A stretch of 37,335 bases of DNA, taken from Betaproteobacteria bacterium (lineage in GTDB: Bacteria > Pseudomonadota > Gammaproteobacteria > Burkholderiales > WYBJ01). Both the position numbers and the translations under genes were made by a program. The DNA lies in the NCBI GenBank assembly GCA_009377585.1, contig WHTS01000057.1, forward strand, positions 1 through 37,335, given 5' to 3'. The notes under the pieces are model-generated. The model made no database searches and had not been told where the DNA came from. It saw only the letters and a program-made list of their open reading frames with translations. Positions 8,411-17,326 of this stretch are shown here, piece after piece. Positions within the stretch are counted from its first letter, which is position 1. The number at the start of each line of letters is the position of its first letter.

Positions 8411-9355
8411 CTAGGCCAGCAAGCGGCTCAGCGTATCGGCCAGCCGTTGCGGTTCGAACTTGGACACGTATTCGTCGACGCCGACCGATTTGCCCATCTG
8501 GTGATTCGATTTGCCGGACAGCGACGAGTGCATGATCACCGGTATGCCGGAGAAGCGCTGGTCGTTCTTGATCTTGCGCGTGAGCATGTAGCCGTCCATT
8601 TCTGGCATTTCGACATCGGTCAGCACGACTTGCACGAAGTGGGTGATGGGCTTGCCGGTGCTGGCCGCGTGGTCCGCGATGCGCTCGAGCTCGTCCCACG
8701 CCTGGCGTCCGTTGTGCGCCTCGATCTGGCGCACGTCCATCGCCTGCAGCGTGTGGGTGATCTGGCGGCGCGCGATCGTCGAGTCGTCGGCGAACAACAC
8801 CGTCCGGTCCGCTACGCCGAGCGGCACGATGTCGCGGTACATCAGGTCGGCTATCGAATGGTCGGTGGTATCGGCAAGCACGCGCTCCACGTCCATCATC
8901 ATCACCAGACGCGCGTCGGGCAGCTCGGTCACGGCCGTGACCAGCCCTCCCGTCCGGTGCGTGAGCATCTCCGGGGGCACTCGCATGGCCGACCAGTCGA
9001 TGCGCAGGATCGTATCGACCGCCTCGGCGAGGAAGCCCTGGGTGCAGCCGTTGTATTCGGTGACGATCATCACCTTGCCCGTGGCCTCGGTCGCGAGCTT
9101 CGCGTACTTGGCCAGATCGACCACCGGTACCAGCGTGCCGCGCAGGCTCACCATGCCTTCGACTGCCGGCGGCATGTCGGGGGCGCGCGTGATCGCCGGG
9201 GCCCGCATCACCTCGCGAACCTTGAAGACGTTGATGCCGAAGGTCTCCCTGCGTCCGGTCTCGGTATCGCGGCCGAGCGTGAACAACAGGATCTCCAGCT
9301 TGTTGGTCCCGGCGAGACGGGTGCGTCCATCGACGCTCTTGAGAAGTTCGGACAT
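8411..9355 (-). CDS. cheV: CheV-type coupling protein (CheW domain plus receiver), first copy
   Basis: This is the first gene of the five-gene chemotaxis operon. The CheW-like domain spans about residues 18-165 (LEILLFTLG, FGINVFKVREVM, MVSLRGTLVPVVDL) and the receiver about 184-310, with phospho-acceptor Asp247 in [14 protein letters not shown] and a lysine in VSKFEP. I chose the ATG at 9355 (314 residues), because that start aligns with the usual CheV beginning. The frame extends 47 residues upstream to 9496, but that stretch is basic, not CheV-like, and would run into the promoter region. A sigma-28-type promoter lies about 77 bases ahead of this start. With no intact cheW in the window, this and its neighbour may be the main adaptors here. 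Confidence 0.93.
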   Translation of the reverse strand: MSELLKSVDGRTRLAGTNKLEILLFTLGRDTETGRRETFGINVFKVREVMRAPAITRAPDMPPAVEGMVSLRGTLVPVVDLAKYAKLATEATGKVMIVTEYNGCTQGFLAEAVDTILRIDWSAMRVPPEMLTHRTGGLVTAVTELPDARLVMMMDVERVLADTTDHSIADLMYRDIVPLGVADRTVLFADDSTIARRQITHTLQAMDVRQIEAHNGRQAWDELERIADHAASTGKPITHFVQVVLTDVEMPEMDGYMLTRKIKNDQRFSGIPVIMHSSLSGKSNHQMGKSVGVDEYVSKFEPQRLADTLSRLLA

Positions 9356-9431
9356 GGCGTTGCGTTTCCCGTGGCGCTGCATGTAATGGGACTGGAGAGG
9401 ATCGCTGCTTCCGGATCCCCTGGCGGGAGAA

Positions 9432-9458
9432 GTATCGGCACGGCGCTTGCCGACCTTA
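9432..9458 (-). promoter_or_regulatory. Sigma-28 (FliA) promoter for the cheV-cheV-cheY-cheZ-cheA operon
   Basis: Read on the minus strand, TAAGGTCG is followed by exactly 11 bases and then GCCGATAC. The FliA consensus is TAAAGTTT-N11-GCCGATAA; the -10 matches 7 of 8 bases and the -35 matches 5 of 8. The predicted start lies about 70 bases before cheV. Confidence 0.75.
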
Positions 9459-9614
9459 ACCCGGATGAAATCGTAATCGGGCGACCACGCGCTCAATCAC
9501 TGCATTACGCAAAGCATTGGTTACGATTCGGGCCGGCCTGGTGAAATATCCGGGTTACCCCCCTGTTCGTGCGAATCCATCGCCACTGCCCGAGCCGGAC
9601 GGCGCCGTCGCGGC

Positions 9615-9641
9615 TCAAGAATCGTCCGGCTGCGCCGATAG
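9615..9641 (+). promoter_or_regulatory. Sigma-28 (FliA) promoter for the divergent chemoreceptor gene
   Basis: TCAAGAAT, exactly 11 bases, then GCCGATAG. The -10 matches 7 of 8 positions of the FliA consensus and the -35 keeps the T-x-A-A-G core. The predicted start leaves a leader of about 55 bases before the GTG start at 9705. It mirrors the promoter at 9432-9458 on the other strand, and together they account for the 349-base gap 9356-9704, in which I see no gene. Confidence 0.75.
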
Positions 9642-9704
9642 TGGGGCACGACAGGCACCCTGCACCGTGGCCAGGGCTTCAGCAATACTCTTGGAGGGAC
9701 CCGC

Positions 9705-11333
9705 GTGACGATCTTTCGCAACATGACTCTGGGCATACGGCTGGGCATCGGCTTCGGCGTGGTGCTCGTTTCTCTTTGTGCCGTGTCGGTGCTCGGCGTG
9801 GCGGGCATGAGCCGCATCGGCGCGATGGCCGACCGCATCATCAACGAGGACTGGCGCAAGTCGCAGGCCGCGCATCGCGTGGCAGACGCGGCGCGCGCGA
9901 CCTTCATCGTCGCGCTGCAGACGTTGCAGAAGACCGAGCAGACGCCCTTCACGATCTTGATCGAGCGGGATGCCGAGGCACGCAAGGCCATGGACCAGGC
10001 GATGGGCCAACTGGTGGTACTGGCCAAGGACGAAGCCGGCAAGGCGAGGCTCGACACGATGGAGAAGCAACGCAAGGCCTATGTCGAGGGCCTCGCCCAG
10101 GTCATGGAATTCGCCGAGACCGGAAAAGTCGTGCAGGGCGAGGCGGCCGTGCACCAGATGCTGCAGCCGCGCTTCTCGGCCTTGTCGAAGTCCGTTCGGG
10201 AATTGGTCGCCGCCAATACCGATCGGGTGGAGTCGAGCGGCGCCGAGCAGGTGGCCGCGATCGCACGGGCGCGCTGGACGATGCTCGCCCTGGGCGCATT
10301 GGCGACTGTCGTCGGCGCGTTGTTCGCCTGGTGGATCGTGCGCTCGCTCACCCGACCTCTGGCAGCGGCGGTTTCGGTTGCCCAGAGCATTTCCGAGGGC
10401 AGTCTCGACAGTGCGATCGAAGCGAAGAGCAAGGATGAAGTTGGCTTGCTGCTGCAGGCGCTGGCGAGGATGCAGGAAGAGCTGCGCAGCATGATCGGCG
10501 ACGTGGCGCAAAGCGCCTCGGAAGTATCCGCTTCCGCAGGCGTATTGGCCGCCGGCGCCGGCGACAGCATCTCGCGGGCGCAGTCCCGCACCGAGGCGAC
10601 CAGCTCGACCGCCGCGGCGATCGAGGAAATGACCGTCAGCATCGCCCAGGTCGCGGAGCATGCGCAGGAAGCCGCCGCCATTGCCGACAAGTCCAGTGCG
10701 CTCGCCCGCGAAGGCGAATCCATCGTGCGTGCGGCGAGCAGCGAAATGAACAGCATCGCGCAATCGGTGAAGCACGGCTCGCAGCTGGTCGAGACGCTCA
10801 ATCGCCGCTCGGCCGAGATCAGCACCATCGTCAGGGTCATCAAGGACATCGCCGACCAGACCAACCTGCTCGCGCTGAACGCGGCGATCGAAGCCGCGCG
10901 CGCCGGTGAGCAGGGCCGCGGCTTCGCGGTGGTGGCCGACGAGGTGCGCAAGCTCGCGGAGCGCACCGGTTCGGCTACTTCCGAGATCGGCTCGATGATC
11001 GAGGCGATCCAGCGCGAGACCTCCAGCGTGGTGGAGACCATGCAGGCGGGCGGCGACAAGGTCGTTCAGGGCGTGAAGCTCGCCGACGAGGCCGCGGCCG
11101 CGCTGGAGAAGATCAACGCGCAGACGATGGAAGCGGTGCAAAGCGTCAACGCGATCGCTTCGGCCACCCGCGAGCAGCAGGCGGCGAGCAGCGACATCGC
11201 GCGCAACGTCGAGCGCATCGCACAGATGACCGAGGAAAGCGGCGCGGCTGCGCATCACAACGCGGATTCCGCAACGACCCTCGAGCGCCTTGCCAGCGGG
11301 CTGCAGAGCCGGGTTGCGCGCTTCAAGCTGTAG
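9705..11333 (+). CDS. Transmembrane methyl-accepting chemotaxis protein
   Basis: This is a 542-residue chemoreceptor. Transmembrane segment 1 spans about residues 11-34. A roughly 155-residue periplasmic region with the helical character of a four-helix-bundle (Tar-like) ligand domain follows, then TM2 at about 191-212, a HAMP domain (213-266) and a cytoplasmic signalling domain to the end. The hairpin tip is canonical ([20 protein letters not shown] and [15 protein letters not shown], 381-420), so CheA and adaptor contact should be normal. There is no C-terminal NWETF-type CheR-docking pentapeptide; the protein ends RVARFKL. The start is GTG at 9705, supported by GGAGG at 9693-9697. It is divergent from the che operon and has its own sigma-28-type promoter. 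The ligand is unknown. Confidence 0.95.
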   Translation: MTIFRNMTLGIRLGIGFGVVLVSLCAVSVLGVAGMSRIGAMADRIINEDWRKSQAAHRVADAARATFIVALQTLQKTEQTPFTILIERDAEARKAMDQAMGQLVVLAKDEAGKARLDTMEKQRKAYVEGLAQVMEFAETGKVVQGEAAVHQMLQPRFSALSKSVRELVAANTDRVESSGAEQVAAIARARWTMLALGALATVVGALFAWWIVRSLTRPLAAAVSVAQSISEGSLDSAIEAKSKDEVGLLLQALARMQEELRSMIGDVAQSASEVSASAGVLAAGAGDSISRAQSRTEATSSTAAAIEEMTVSIAQVAEHAQEAAAIADKSSALAREGESIVRAASSEMNSIAQSVKHGSQLVETLNRRSAEISTIVRVIKDIADQTNLLALNAAIEAARAGEQGRGFAVVADEVRKLAERTGSATSEIGSMIEAIQRETSSVVETMQAGGDKVVQGVKLADEAAAALEKINAQTMEAVQSVNAIASATREQQAASSDIARNVERIAQMTEESGAAAHHNADSATTLERLASGLQSRVARFKL

Positions 11334-11358
11334 TGCTATTCCAGTCGCATGGCAGTCC

Positions 11359-11383
11359 GAGCCCGGACCGGTGGTCCGGGCTC
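11359..11383 (+). terminator. Strong hairpin after the chemoreceptor gene
   Basis: GAGCCCGGACC pairs perfectly with GGTCCGGGCTC across a three-base loop, beginning 26 bases after the chemoreceptor stop. The T-run that follows is poor (GTGCGTTGT). A role as terminator is likely from position and stem strength. Confidence 0.6.
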
Positions 11384-11407
11384 GTGCGTTGTAGAAGGAC
11401 GAGCAGT

Positions 11408-12580
11408 ATGAATCGAGCGCCGGCTCGCGCAAGCGTTGGCAAGCGCCTTGCCGCGGCCCATATCGCGTGCCTTTGCGTCATCGCGATCGCCCTCGGGTGG
11501 GTGTCGATACGGTCCGCCCATGCGCAAACCTGGCGCGTGCAGGACCTGGTCGCGCAGACGATCGTGGCGGATGCGAACCAGCAGATCCCGCTGCAGGGGG
11601 TGAAGTCAGTCGAGCAGGCGCGGGTCGGCGATCTGCGCACCCTTCTGGACGTATACAAGAAGATAGAAAGCATCGCCGGCGTGCGGGCCGACTTGAGGAT
11701 CGTGGCAAGCCGCACGGTCAATGCGCTCGCCATCGCCCGGCCGCCCACCGTGGTCGTCACGACCTCGATGCTGAACGTGATCGGCGACGACGAAGGATTG
11801 ACCGCTGCACTGATCGGACACGAGCTTGCGCATATCTCGAAACGACATGGCTTCATTGCCGCGCAGAAAGCGCGGCAGCACGCTCGGGTGGGCGTTGCGG
11901 CAGGGCGCGAGGTGGCGGTCGAATCAGGCAGCGTTGCTAGCGGCGAGTTGGCGGCCCGACAGGTGTTTCTCGCGCTCGATTCGGCCTTCAGCCGACAGCA
12001 GGAAATCGAAGCCGATAAAGTCGGAACGGCGCTGCTGTCGCAGGCGAAGTTTCACCCGGATAGCACGCTGCGACTTTTCCGCACCATGATCGATCGCTTC
12101 GGCGCGCGCCCCACGGAATACCTCGATTCGCATCCTGGCCTGGAAGAACGCATCGTTTCGGCCGAGCCTGCCGTCATGGACGAGCACTTTCGGTTGCTCG
12201 CGGAACGATTGCACGAAGCACGCAACTGGCAGCGCCTGCTGCGCGCGACCGATTACTGGTTGCAGGCAAACGAGGGCGCAGCGCGCGCGTGGTACTACCG
12301 CGGGGTCAGCCTCGATGCGTTGGGGCGGCCCGGAGCGTTGCCCGCCTTCGAGCGAGCGGTGGCACTCGATCCACGCATCTCGCCGGCGCGGCTCGCCCTT
12401 TGCATCGAGTTGTTCCGCTCCGATCGGGCGCGCGAGAGCCTGTTGTGTTCGCAGCAGCTGGAGCAGATGGCCGACAAGGAGGCTTTCGGCGCGCAGACGT
12501 TTCAGCATCCGATTCATGTTCATGGCGTGCGCGGAACGCCTGCCGTGATCCAGGAGCGCATGAAGATCGTGCCGCATTGA
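11408..12580 (+). CDS. Secreted M48-family zinc metalloprotease with TPR-like tail
   Basis: This is a predicted periplasmic zinc peptidase of 390 residues. A signal peptide is visible: basic start, hydrophobic core at about 18-33, and AHA-Q cleavage after residue 39. The zinc site is HELAH (138-142), with the third ligand probably Glu199 in EIEADKVG, the M48 pattern ExxAD. After the protease domain, residues from about 280 are helical with tandem-repeat spacing (AWYYRGVSLDALGRPGALPAFERAVALDP), like a TPR pair. This layout resembles BepA/YfgC-type envelope-quality proteases, though only generally. The ATG at 11408 is preceded by AAGGACGAG; the frame is open further upstream but through the terminator hairpin. 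It seems monocistronic, between two hairpins. Confidence 0.85.
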   Translation: MNRAPARASVGKRLAAAHIACLCVIAIALGWVSIRSAHAQTWRVQDLVAQTIVADANQQIPLQGVKSVEQARVGDLRTLLDVYKKIESIAGVRADLRIVASRTVNALAIARPPTVVVTTSMLNVIGDDEGLTAALIGHELAHISKRHGFIAAQKARQHARVGVAAGREVAVESGSVASGELAARQVFLALDSAFSRQQEIEADKVGTALLSQAKFHPDSTLRLFRTMIDRFGARPTEYLDSHPGLEERIVSAEPAVMDEHFRLLAERLHEARNWQRLLRATDYWLQANEGAARAWYYRGVSLDALGRPGALPAFERAVALDPRISPARLALCIELFRSDRARESLLCSQQLEQMADKEAFGAQTFQHPIHVHGVRGTPAVIQERMKIVPH

Positions 12581-12607
12581 AGATCCGGCAGTCACGCTGC
12601 CGGATCT
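12581..12607. terminator. Bidirectional hairpin between M48 protease and spoT
   Basis: AGATCCGGCAG pairs perfectly with CTGCCGGATCT across a five-base loop, starting right at the M48 stop codon and about 60 bases beyond the convergent spoT end. No long T-run follows on either side. Confidence 0.55.
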
Positions 12608-12668
12608 CCTCGTAGCGGTGCCGCCCGACCCAGGCGCAACGATCGAGCGCCGGGTCGAATCGCCTCGT

Positions 12669-14789
12669 TCAGCCCTTGACCCGGGCGATGCGCAACACCT
12701 CGGGGACGCGGCGCAGGCTTCGCAGAATACGGGCCAGATGGTGGCGGTTACCGACCTGCAGCGTGAAGTGCATGGTGGTGTACTGGCTGCCGTCCTCCGG
12801 GTCCATCGCGACGTTCTCAATGTTCGAGCCCGCCTCCGCGATCGCCGCCGCGACCTTCGCCAGCACCCCACGCTGATTGGCGACCACGGTCTTGATGCTC
12901 ACGTCGAACAGCTTCTTGGTCTCGGGCGACCACTCGATGTCCAGCAGCTTTTCGGGATCCAGCCGCATCTTGGCGAGCACCGGACAGTCGTGGGTGTGCA
13001 CCACCATGCCGTGACCCTTGGTGATCATGCCGATGATGGGATCGCCCGGAATGGGGCGGCAGCACTTCGCCAGTTGCACGGCCATGCCCTCGGAGCCCCG
13101 GATCACCACCGGCCCGGAAGGCCTCAGGTCCACCGGCTCGCCGTCGGCGCCGCCTTGCGCGAGCAACTGGCGCGCGACCACCACCGCAAGCCGCTTGCCC
13201 AGACCGATGTCGGCGAGGATCTCGGTGGAGGACTTGGCGGCGGTTTCCTTCAGCATCTTTTCCCAGGGCGCTTCGCCGACCTCGGCCAGGCTCGTGTGCA
13301 ATGCACCGAGCGCCTGGTTGAGCAGCCGTTCGCCGAGCTGGACCGACTCCTGGAAGCGCATCGTGCGCAGGAAGTGCCGGATGTGCGAGCGCGCTTTGCC
13401 GGTGACGACGTAGTTGAGCCAGGTGGGATTAGGCTTGGCGTGCGCCGCGGTGATGATCTCGACCCGGTCGCCGTTGCGCAGCTCCGAGCGCAACGGCATG
13501 AGATCGTCGTTGACCTTGACTGCCACGCAGCGGTTGCCGATGTCGGTATGTACCGCGTAGGCGAAGTCGACCGCGGTTGCCCCGCGCGGCAGCGTCATGA
13601 TGCGGCCCTTGGGCGTGAAAACGTAGACCTCGTCCGGGAACAGATCGACTTTCAGATGCTCCAGGAACTCGACCGAGTCGCCCGATTCGGACTGGATCTC
13701 GATCAGGCTCTGCAGCCACTGGTGCGTTTTCTTCTGCAGCTCGGAGAGCGACGCATCCGAGCTCTTGTACAGCCAATGCGAAGCGACTCCGGCCTCGGCG
13801 ATCTTGTGCATCTCCAGGGTGCGGACCTGCACCTCGATCGGCATGCCGAACGGACCGAACAAGGTCGTGTGCAGGGACTGGTAGCCGTTCGCTTTCGGGA
13901 TGGCGATGTAGTCCTTGAACTTGCCCGGGATGGGCTTGTACAGCCCGTGCAGCATGCCGAGCGCGAGATAGCAGGTGGACACGTCCTTCACGATCACGCG
14001 CACGCCGTAGATGTCATGCACGTTGGCGAACGAAAGGTGCTTCTCGTGCATTTTGCTGTAGATGCTGTACAGGTTCTTCTCGCGCCCGGTGACGGTTGCC
14101 TCGATGCCCGCTTCGGAGAGCCGCCGCTCGATCGCGTCGCGGATCTTGCCGACCACCTCGCGCCGGTTTCCGCGCGCCGCACGCACCGCCTTCAGCAGCA
14201 CCTGGTAGCGGCGTGGATAGAGATAGCGAAAGGAGAGATCCTCCAGCTCCTGGTAGATGCTGTTCAGTCCCAGGCGATTGGCGATCGGTGCGTATATCTC
14301 CAGCGTTTCGCGTGCGATGCGCCTGCGCTTGTCCTCGGGCAGGCCGTCGAGCGTGCGCATGTTGTGCAGCCGGTCGGCGAGCTTGATGAGCATGACGCGC
14401 ACGTCGCGCGCCATGGCGAGCAGCATCTTGCGGAAATTCTCCGCCTGCGCGTCCTCGTGGGTCTGGAACTCGATCTTGTCGAGCTTCGATACCCCGTCGA
14501 CCAGCTCCGCGACCGGTCTGCCGAAACGCTGGCTGATATCCGACTTGGAGACGTTGGTGTCCTCCATGACGTCGTGCAGCAGCGCGGCGGTCAGGGCTTG
14601 CGAATCGAGATGCCACTTCGCCAGGATGTTGGCGACGGCCAGCGGATGGGAGATGTAGGGTTCGCCCGAGCCGCGGAACTGCCCCTGGTGGGCCTGCTCG
14701 GAGAACTGGTAAGCCGATTCGAGTTGAGCGACGTCGTCCGGTTTGAGGTAACCGGACAGTTCCTGGAACAGCGTCGCGGCTTCAACCAT
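12669..14789 (-). CDS. spoT: Bifunctional (p)ppGpp synthetase/hydrolase (SpoT/Rel type)
   Basis: This enzyme makes and degrades the alarmone (p)ppGpp. At 706 residues it has the full-length RSH layout. An HD hydrolase domain carries an intact active site (ALLHDVMEDT, residues 70-78). A RelA/SpoT synthetase domain follows (about 235-350, with GREKNLYSIYSKM and NGYQSLHTT), then a TGS domain (about 385-445), a helical linker and a C-terminal ACT domain (about 630-706). The synthetase motif reads KFKD, close to the RxKD form of bifunctional enzymes and not the acidic ExDD form of synthetase-only RelA. With the intact HD pair, this supports two activities. It follows rpoZ and gmk on the same strand, the usual proteobacterial order. 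Confidence 0.95.
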   Translation of the reverse strand: MVEAATLFQELSGYLKPDDVAQLESAYQFSEQAHQGQFRGSGEPYISHPLAVANILAKWHLDSQALTAALLHDVMEDTNVSKSDISQRFGRPVAELVDGVSKLDKIEFQTHEDAQAENFRKMLLAMARDVRVMLIKLADRLHNMRTLDGLPEDKRRRIARETLEIYAPIANRLGLNSIYQELEDLSFRYLYPRRYQVLLKAVRAARGNRREVVGKIRDAIERRLSEAGIEATVTGREKNLYSIYSKMHEKHLSFANVHDIYGVRVIVKDVSTCYLALGMLHGLYKPIPGKFKDYIAIPKANGYQSLHTTLFGPFGMPIEVQVRTLEMHKIAEAGVASHWLYKSSDASLSELQKKTHQWLQSLIEIQSESGDSVEFLEHLKVDLFPDEVYVFTPKGRIMTLPRGATAVDFAYAVHTDIGNRCVAVKVNDDLMPLRSELRNGDRVEIITAAHAKPNPTWLNYVVTGKARSHIRHFLRTMRFQESVQLGERLLNQALGALHTSLAEVGEAPWEKMLKETAAKSSTEILADIGLGKRLAVVVARQLLAQGGADGEPVDLRPSGPVVIRGSEGMAVQLAKCCRPIPGDPIIGMITKGHGMVVHTHDCPVLAKMRLDPEKLLDIEWSPETKKLFDVSIKTVVANQRGVLAKVAAAIAEAGSNIENVAMDPEDGSQYTTMHFTLQVGNRHHLARILRSLRRVPEVLRIARVKG

Positions 14790-14840
14790 CTAGCGCATTC
14801 GGCTCACCGGGCCCGGGACGGCGCCACGTGCCGTGCGCGA

Positions 14841-14861
14841 CGCCCCGAAGCGGCCGGGGCG
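14841..14861 (-). terminator. Hairpin between rpoZ and spoT
   Basis: CGCCCCG pairs with CGGGGCG across a seven-base loop, six bases after the rpoZ stop codon. No T-run follows, so partial attenuation or RNA stabilisation is as likely as termination. Confidence 0.3.
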
Positions 14862-14867
14862 CGATCC

Positions 14868-15074
14868 TCAGGTCTGGGGCTTGTCCAGAATTTCGGCACC
14901 GTACTTGTGCTGTGCCAGCTCGCGCAGCGAAATGACGCTGGGCTTGTCGCGGTTGGCTTCCACCATGGGCGTCGAGCCCTGGGTGAGCTGGCGCGCGCGA
15001 TAGGTTGCCGCCAGCGTGAGCTCGAAGCGATTCGGGATGATCCTCATGCAATCTTCGACGGTGATGCGAGCCAT
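14868..15074 (-). CDS. rpoZ: RNA polymerase omega subunit
   Basis: This encodes the 68-residue omega subunit that assists assembly of the beta-prime subunit and contributes to ppGpp binding by RNA polymerase. The start [19 protein letters not shown] and the RARQL and ISLREL segments are characteristic. I chose the ATG at 15074; longer forms would run back into gmk. It lies 14 bases after gmk and 78 bases before spoT, so an enzyme of ppGpp metabolism sits next to a subunit that forms part of a ppGpp site. The length is typical for betaproteobacteria. Confidence 0.95.
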   Translation of the reverse strand: MARITVEDCMRIIPNRFELTLAATYRARQLTQGSTPMVEANRDKPSVISLRELAQHKYGAEILDKPQT

Positions 15075-15088
15075 GGGGATTCTTTCTC

Positions 15089-15739
15089 TCAGTTTTGCGT
15101 CGGGCCGGATTGGACGGAAAGTTGCAGTGCGGTACGCAAACGCGCCGCGCGCACGATCGCGCACAGATCCTGCACGGCGGTAGCGAAGTCGTCGTTGATC
15201 ATAACATAGTCGTATTCACAGGCATGGGCGATTTCCTCGCGCGCCGCCTGCAAACGGGCCGCGATCACCTCGGCGGCGTCCTGGCCGCGCAGCCGCAATC
15301 GTTGCTCCAGCGCCGCGATCGACGGCGGCAGCACGAATACTCCGATGCTGTCGGGGAAGCGCCGGCGCACCTGCGCCGCTCCTTGCCAATCGATCTCGAG
15401 CACGATGCTCGCTCCGGCCGCGAGCTGGCTGCGCACCCAGGGCTCGGACGTGCCATAGAAGTTGCCATGGACGAGGGCGCTTTCGAGCAATTCCCCGCGT
15501 TCGAGCATTTGTTCGAACTGAGCTCGCGTGACGAAGTGGTAATGCCTGCCCGGCTCTTCACCCGGCCGGGGCGCCCGGGTCGTATACGACACCGAAACTT
15601 CCACCTGCGCGTCTGCTTTGCACAGCGCGTGCACCAGGCTCGTCTTCCCGGCGCCCGATGGCGCGCTCACGATGAACAGCACACCGGGGCGACGGCGGGC
15701 GGCGTCGATTCGGTCGGATTCGGTCCGGGGAGCAGTCAC
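15089..15739 (-). CDS. gmk: Guanylate kinase
   Basis: This kinase phosphorylates GMP to GDP using ATP. The P-loop SAPSGAGKT lies at about residues 26-34, with the GMP-binding segment [11 protein letters not shown] and the lid region after it, and [12 protein letters not shown] in the core. I chose a GTG start at 15739 (216 residues), which gives a short lead before the conserved LFIVSAPSG strand. An in-frame ATG at 15793 would add 18 residues, but it would leave only 16 bases before the divergent permease gene and has no ribosome binding site. GTG also lacks a clear site, so the exact start is uncertain. It is the first gene of gmk-rpoZ-spoT. Confidence 0.93.
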   Translation of the reverse strand: MTAPRTESDRIDAARRRPGVLFIVSAPSGAGKTSLVHALCKADAQVEVSVSYTTRAPRPGEEPGRHYHFVTRAQFEQMLERGELLESALVHGNFYGTSEPWVRSQLAAGASIVLEIDWQGAAQVRRRFPDSIGVFVLPPSIAALEQRLRLRGQDAAEVIAARLQAAREEIAHACEYDYVMINDDFATAVQDLCAIVRAARLRTALQLSVQSGPTQN

Positions 15740-15809
15740 TGGGCGGGGTCGATGCTGTCGGTGGCGGCAGTGTAGCGCATAGTGTCGTACCATCCGCCCG
15801 GGGGAAGGC

Positions 15810-17249
15810 ATGAGCGATAACGCAACCGGGCAAACGAGCGAGCAGGCAAAATCCCGAGCCGGGGCAGGCGGCAACAACTTCTGGGCGATCCCGATCCTGC
15901 TCGCAGTGTGCGCGGCCCTGGTGGCGATGCCGGCGCCCGCCGGCCTGCCCGAAGCCGGCAAGCGCGTGATGGCGGTGGCGGTGCTCGCGATTGGCTTGTG
16001 GTGCACCGAGGCGTTGCCGGCCGGCGTGACCAGCCTGGTTCTCATCCTCGCGCTGGTGCTGACCGGCGCCGTGAGCGGTTTTCCCCAGGCGCTCGCAGGC
16101 TTTTCCGATCCGGTTGCGTACTTCCTCATCGGCGTGCTGACCATCGGGCTCGCCGTTTCCCGCAGCGGTCTGGCCGAACGGGTGGCGCGCTTCTTCCTGC
16201 GCCGCTCGCGCGGCAGCTCGCGCTCGTTCTATCTGCAGCTGCTGGCGGCCTTCCCGCTGCTCACGCTGATCCTGCCTTCGGCCACCACCCGCACCGGCAT
16301 CCTGGTGCACGTCTACGAGCAGGCGCTGGAGATCGCCGGGGTGCCGCGGCGCGCACCGCTCGCGCGCGCGGTGATGATGGCGCTCAATTCCATCAATCGG
16401 CTGGCTTCCACGGTGCTGCTCACCGGCGGAATCACGCCGGTGGTGTCCGCCGCGCTCATCGGCGGCATCTACTGGAGCCAATGGCTGCTGCTCATGAGCG
16501 TGCCTTACATTGCATTGCTCCTCATCGGCTCGGCCTCGATCTATGTGCTCTATCGCGACGGCTTCGAAGAGCGCCTGCCGCCGCTGCCGGTCACCGCGCC
16601 CACGCCGCTTAGCGCTCGCGAGCGGCGCACCGTCGTCATCACCCTGTGCGCTTCCGCACTGTGGCTCACCGACGCGTTGCATCACTTTCATCCGGCGGTG
16701 CCGGCAGTGCTGGCCTGGACGCTCATTCTCACGCCCCGCATCGGAGTGCTGTCGTGGAGCGAGTTCGAGCGCGACATTGGCTGGACCAATCTCTTTGTCC
16801 TGGCCTCTTCGCTGTCGCTCGCCAAGGCGCTGGTCGCGAGCGGCGCAGCCGCCTGGATGGCCGGGTTGATCGTGGCCCAGGTGCCCGCGTTTCGCGATTC
16901 GCCGCTGCTGGTGATCGCCACGCTGCTCGTGTGCTCGGTGCCGCTGCGGCTGCTCATTCCCAACATCACCGGGTTTCTCGCCACCGCCATTCCGGTGGCG
17001 ATGTCGATCGGTACGGCGGCTTCGGTCAATCCCATGCTGTGCGGGCTTGCGGTGATGATCGCGGGCGATGCCGTCCTGTACTATCCCGCCCAGAGCGCAT
17101 CGTCACTGGCGGTGTACCAGCGTGGCTACCTGAGCGCCCCCGAGATCTTCCGTTTCGGTGTGTGGATGACGCTGATCGCCTTTGTCGTGGTGCTGGCGAT
17201 TGCGATTCCGTACTGGACGGCGGTGGGCGAGCCGCTGCGCACCGGTTGA
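15810..17249 (+). CDS. SLC13/DASS-type anion permease
   Basis: This is a 479-residue integral membrane protein with about 11 hydrophobic segments, beginning at residue 24 after a polar N terminus. The WCTEALPAGVTSLVLILALVLTGAV segment near residues 66-90 and the repeated amphipathic hairpins fit the divalent anion:sodium symporter (SLC13, citrate/sulfate/dicarboxylate) superfamily. GGGAAGG lies just before the ATG at 15810. It is divergent from gmk and followed at 77 bases by a thioesterase gene in the same direction. The substrate is not predictable; SLC13 relatives carry dicarboxylates, tricarboxylates, sulfate or taurine. It could also be placed in the wider ion-transporter superfamily. 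Confidence 0.75.
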   Translation: MSDNATGQTSEQAKSRAGAGGNNFWAIPILLAVCAALVAMPAPAGLPEAGKRVMAVAVLAIGLWCTEALPAGVTSLVLILALVLTGAVSGFPQALAGFSDPVAYFLIGVLTIGLAVSRSGLAERVARFFLRRSRGSSRSFYLQLLAAFPLLTLILPSATTRTGILVHVYEQALEIAGVPRRAPLARAVMMALNSINRLASTVLLTGGITPVVSAALIGGIYWSQWLLLMSVPYIALLLIGSASIYVLYRDGFEERLPPLPVTAPTPLSARERRTVVITLCASALWLTDALHHFHPAVPAVLAWTLILTPRIGVLSWSEFERDIGWTNLFVLASSLSLAKALVASGAAAWMAGLIVAQVPAFRDSPLLVIATLLVCSVPLRLLIPNITGFLATAIPVAMSIGTAASVNPMLCGLAVMIAGDAVLYYPAQSASSLAVYQRGYLSAPEIFRFGVWMTLIAFVVVLAIAIPYWTAVGEPLRTG

Positions 17250-17326
17250 AGACAGGCGAGGGAACATGGCGACAGGAAAGAATGCGAACAAGGCCAGGAA
17301 GGGCGAAAACGGTCGCTGGCAAGGAC

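Noticed and set aside
12618-15209. A very long plus-strand open frame (863 codons) opposite spoT, rpoZ and gmk.
   Set aside because: It is histidine-, arginine- and valine-rich, matches no family and covers three certain genes. Long antisense frames of this kind are expected in GC-rich coding DNA.
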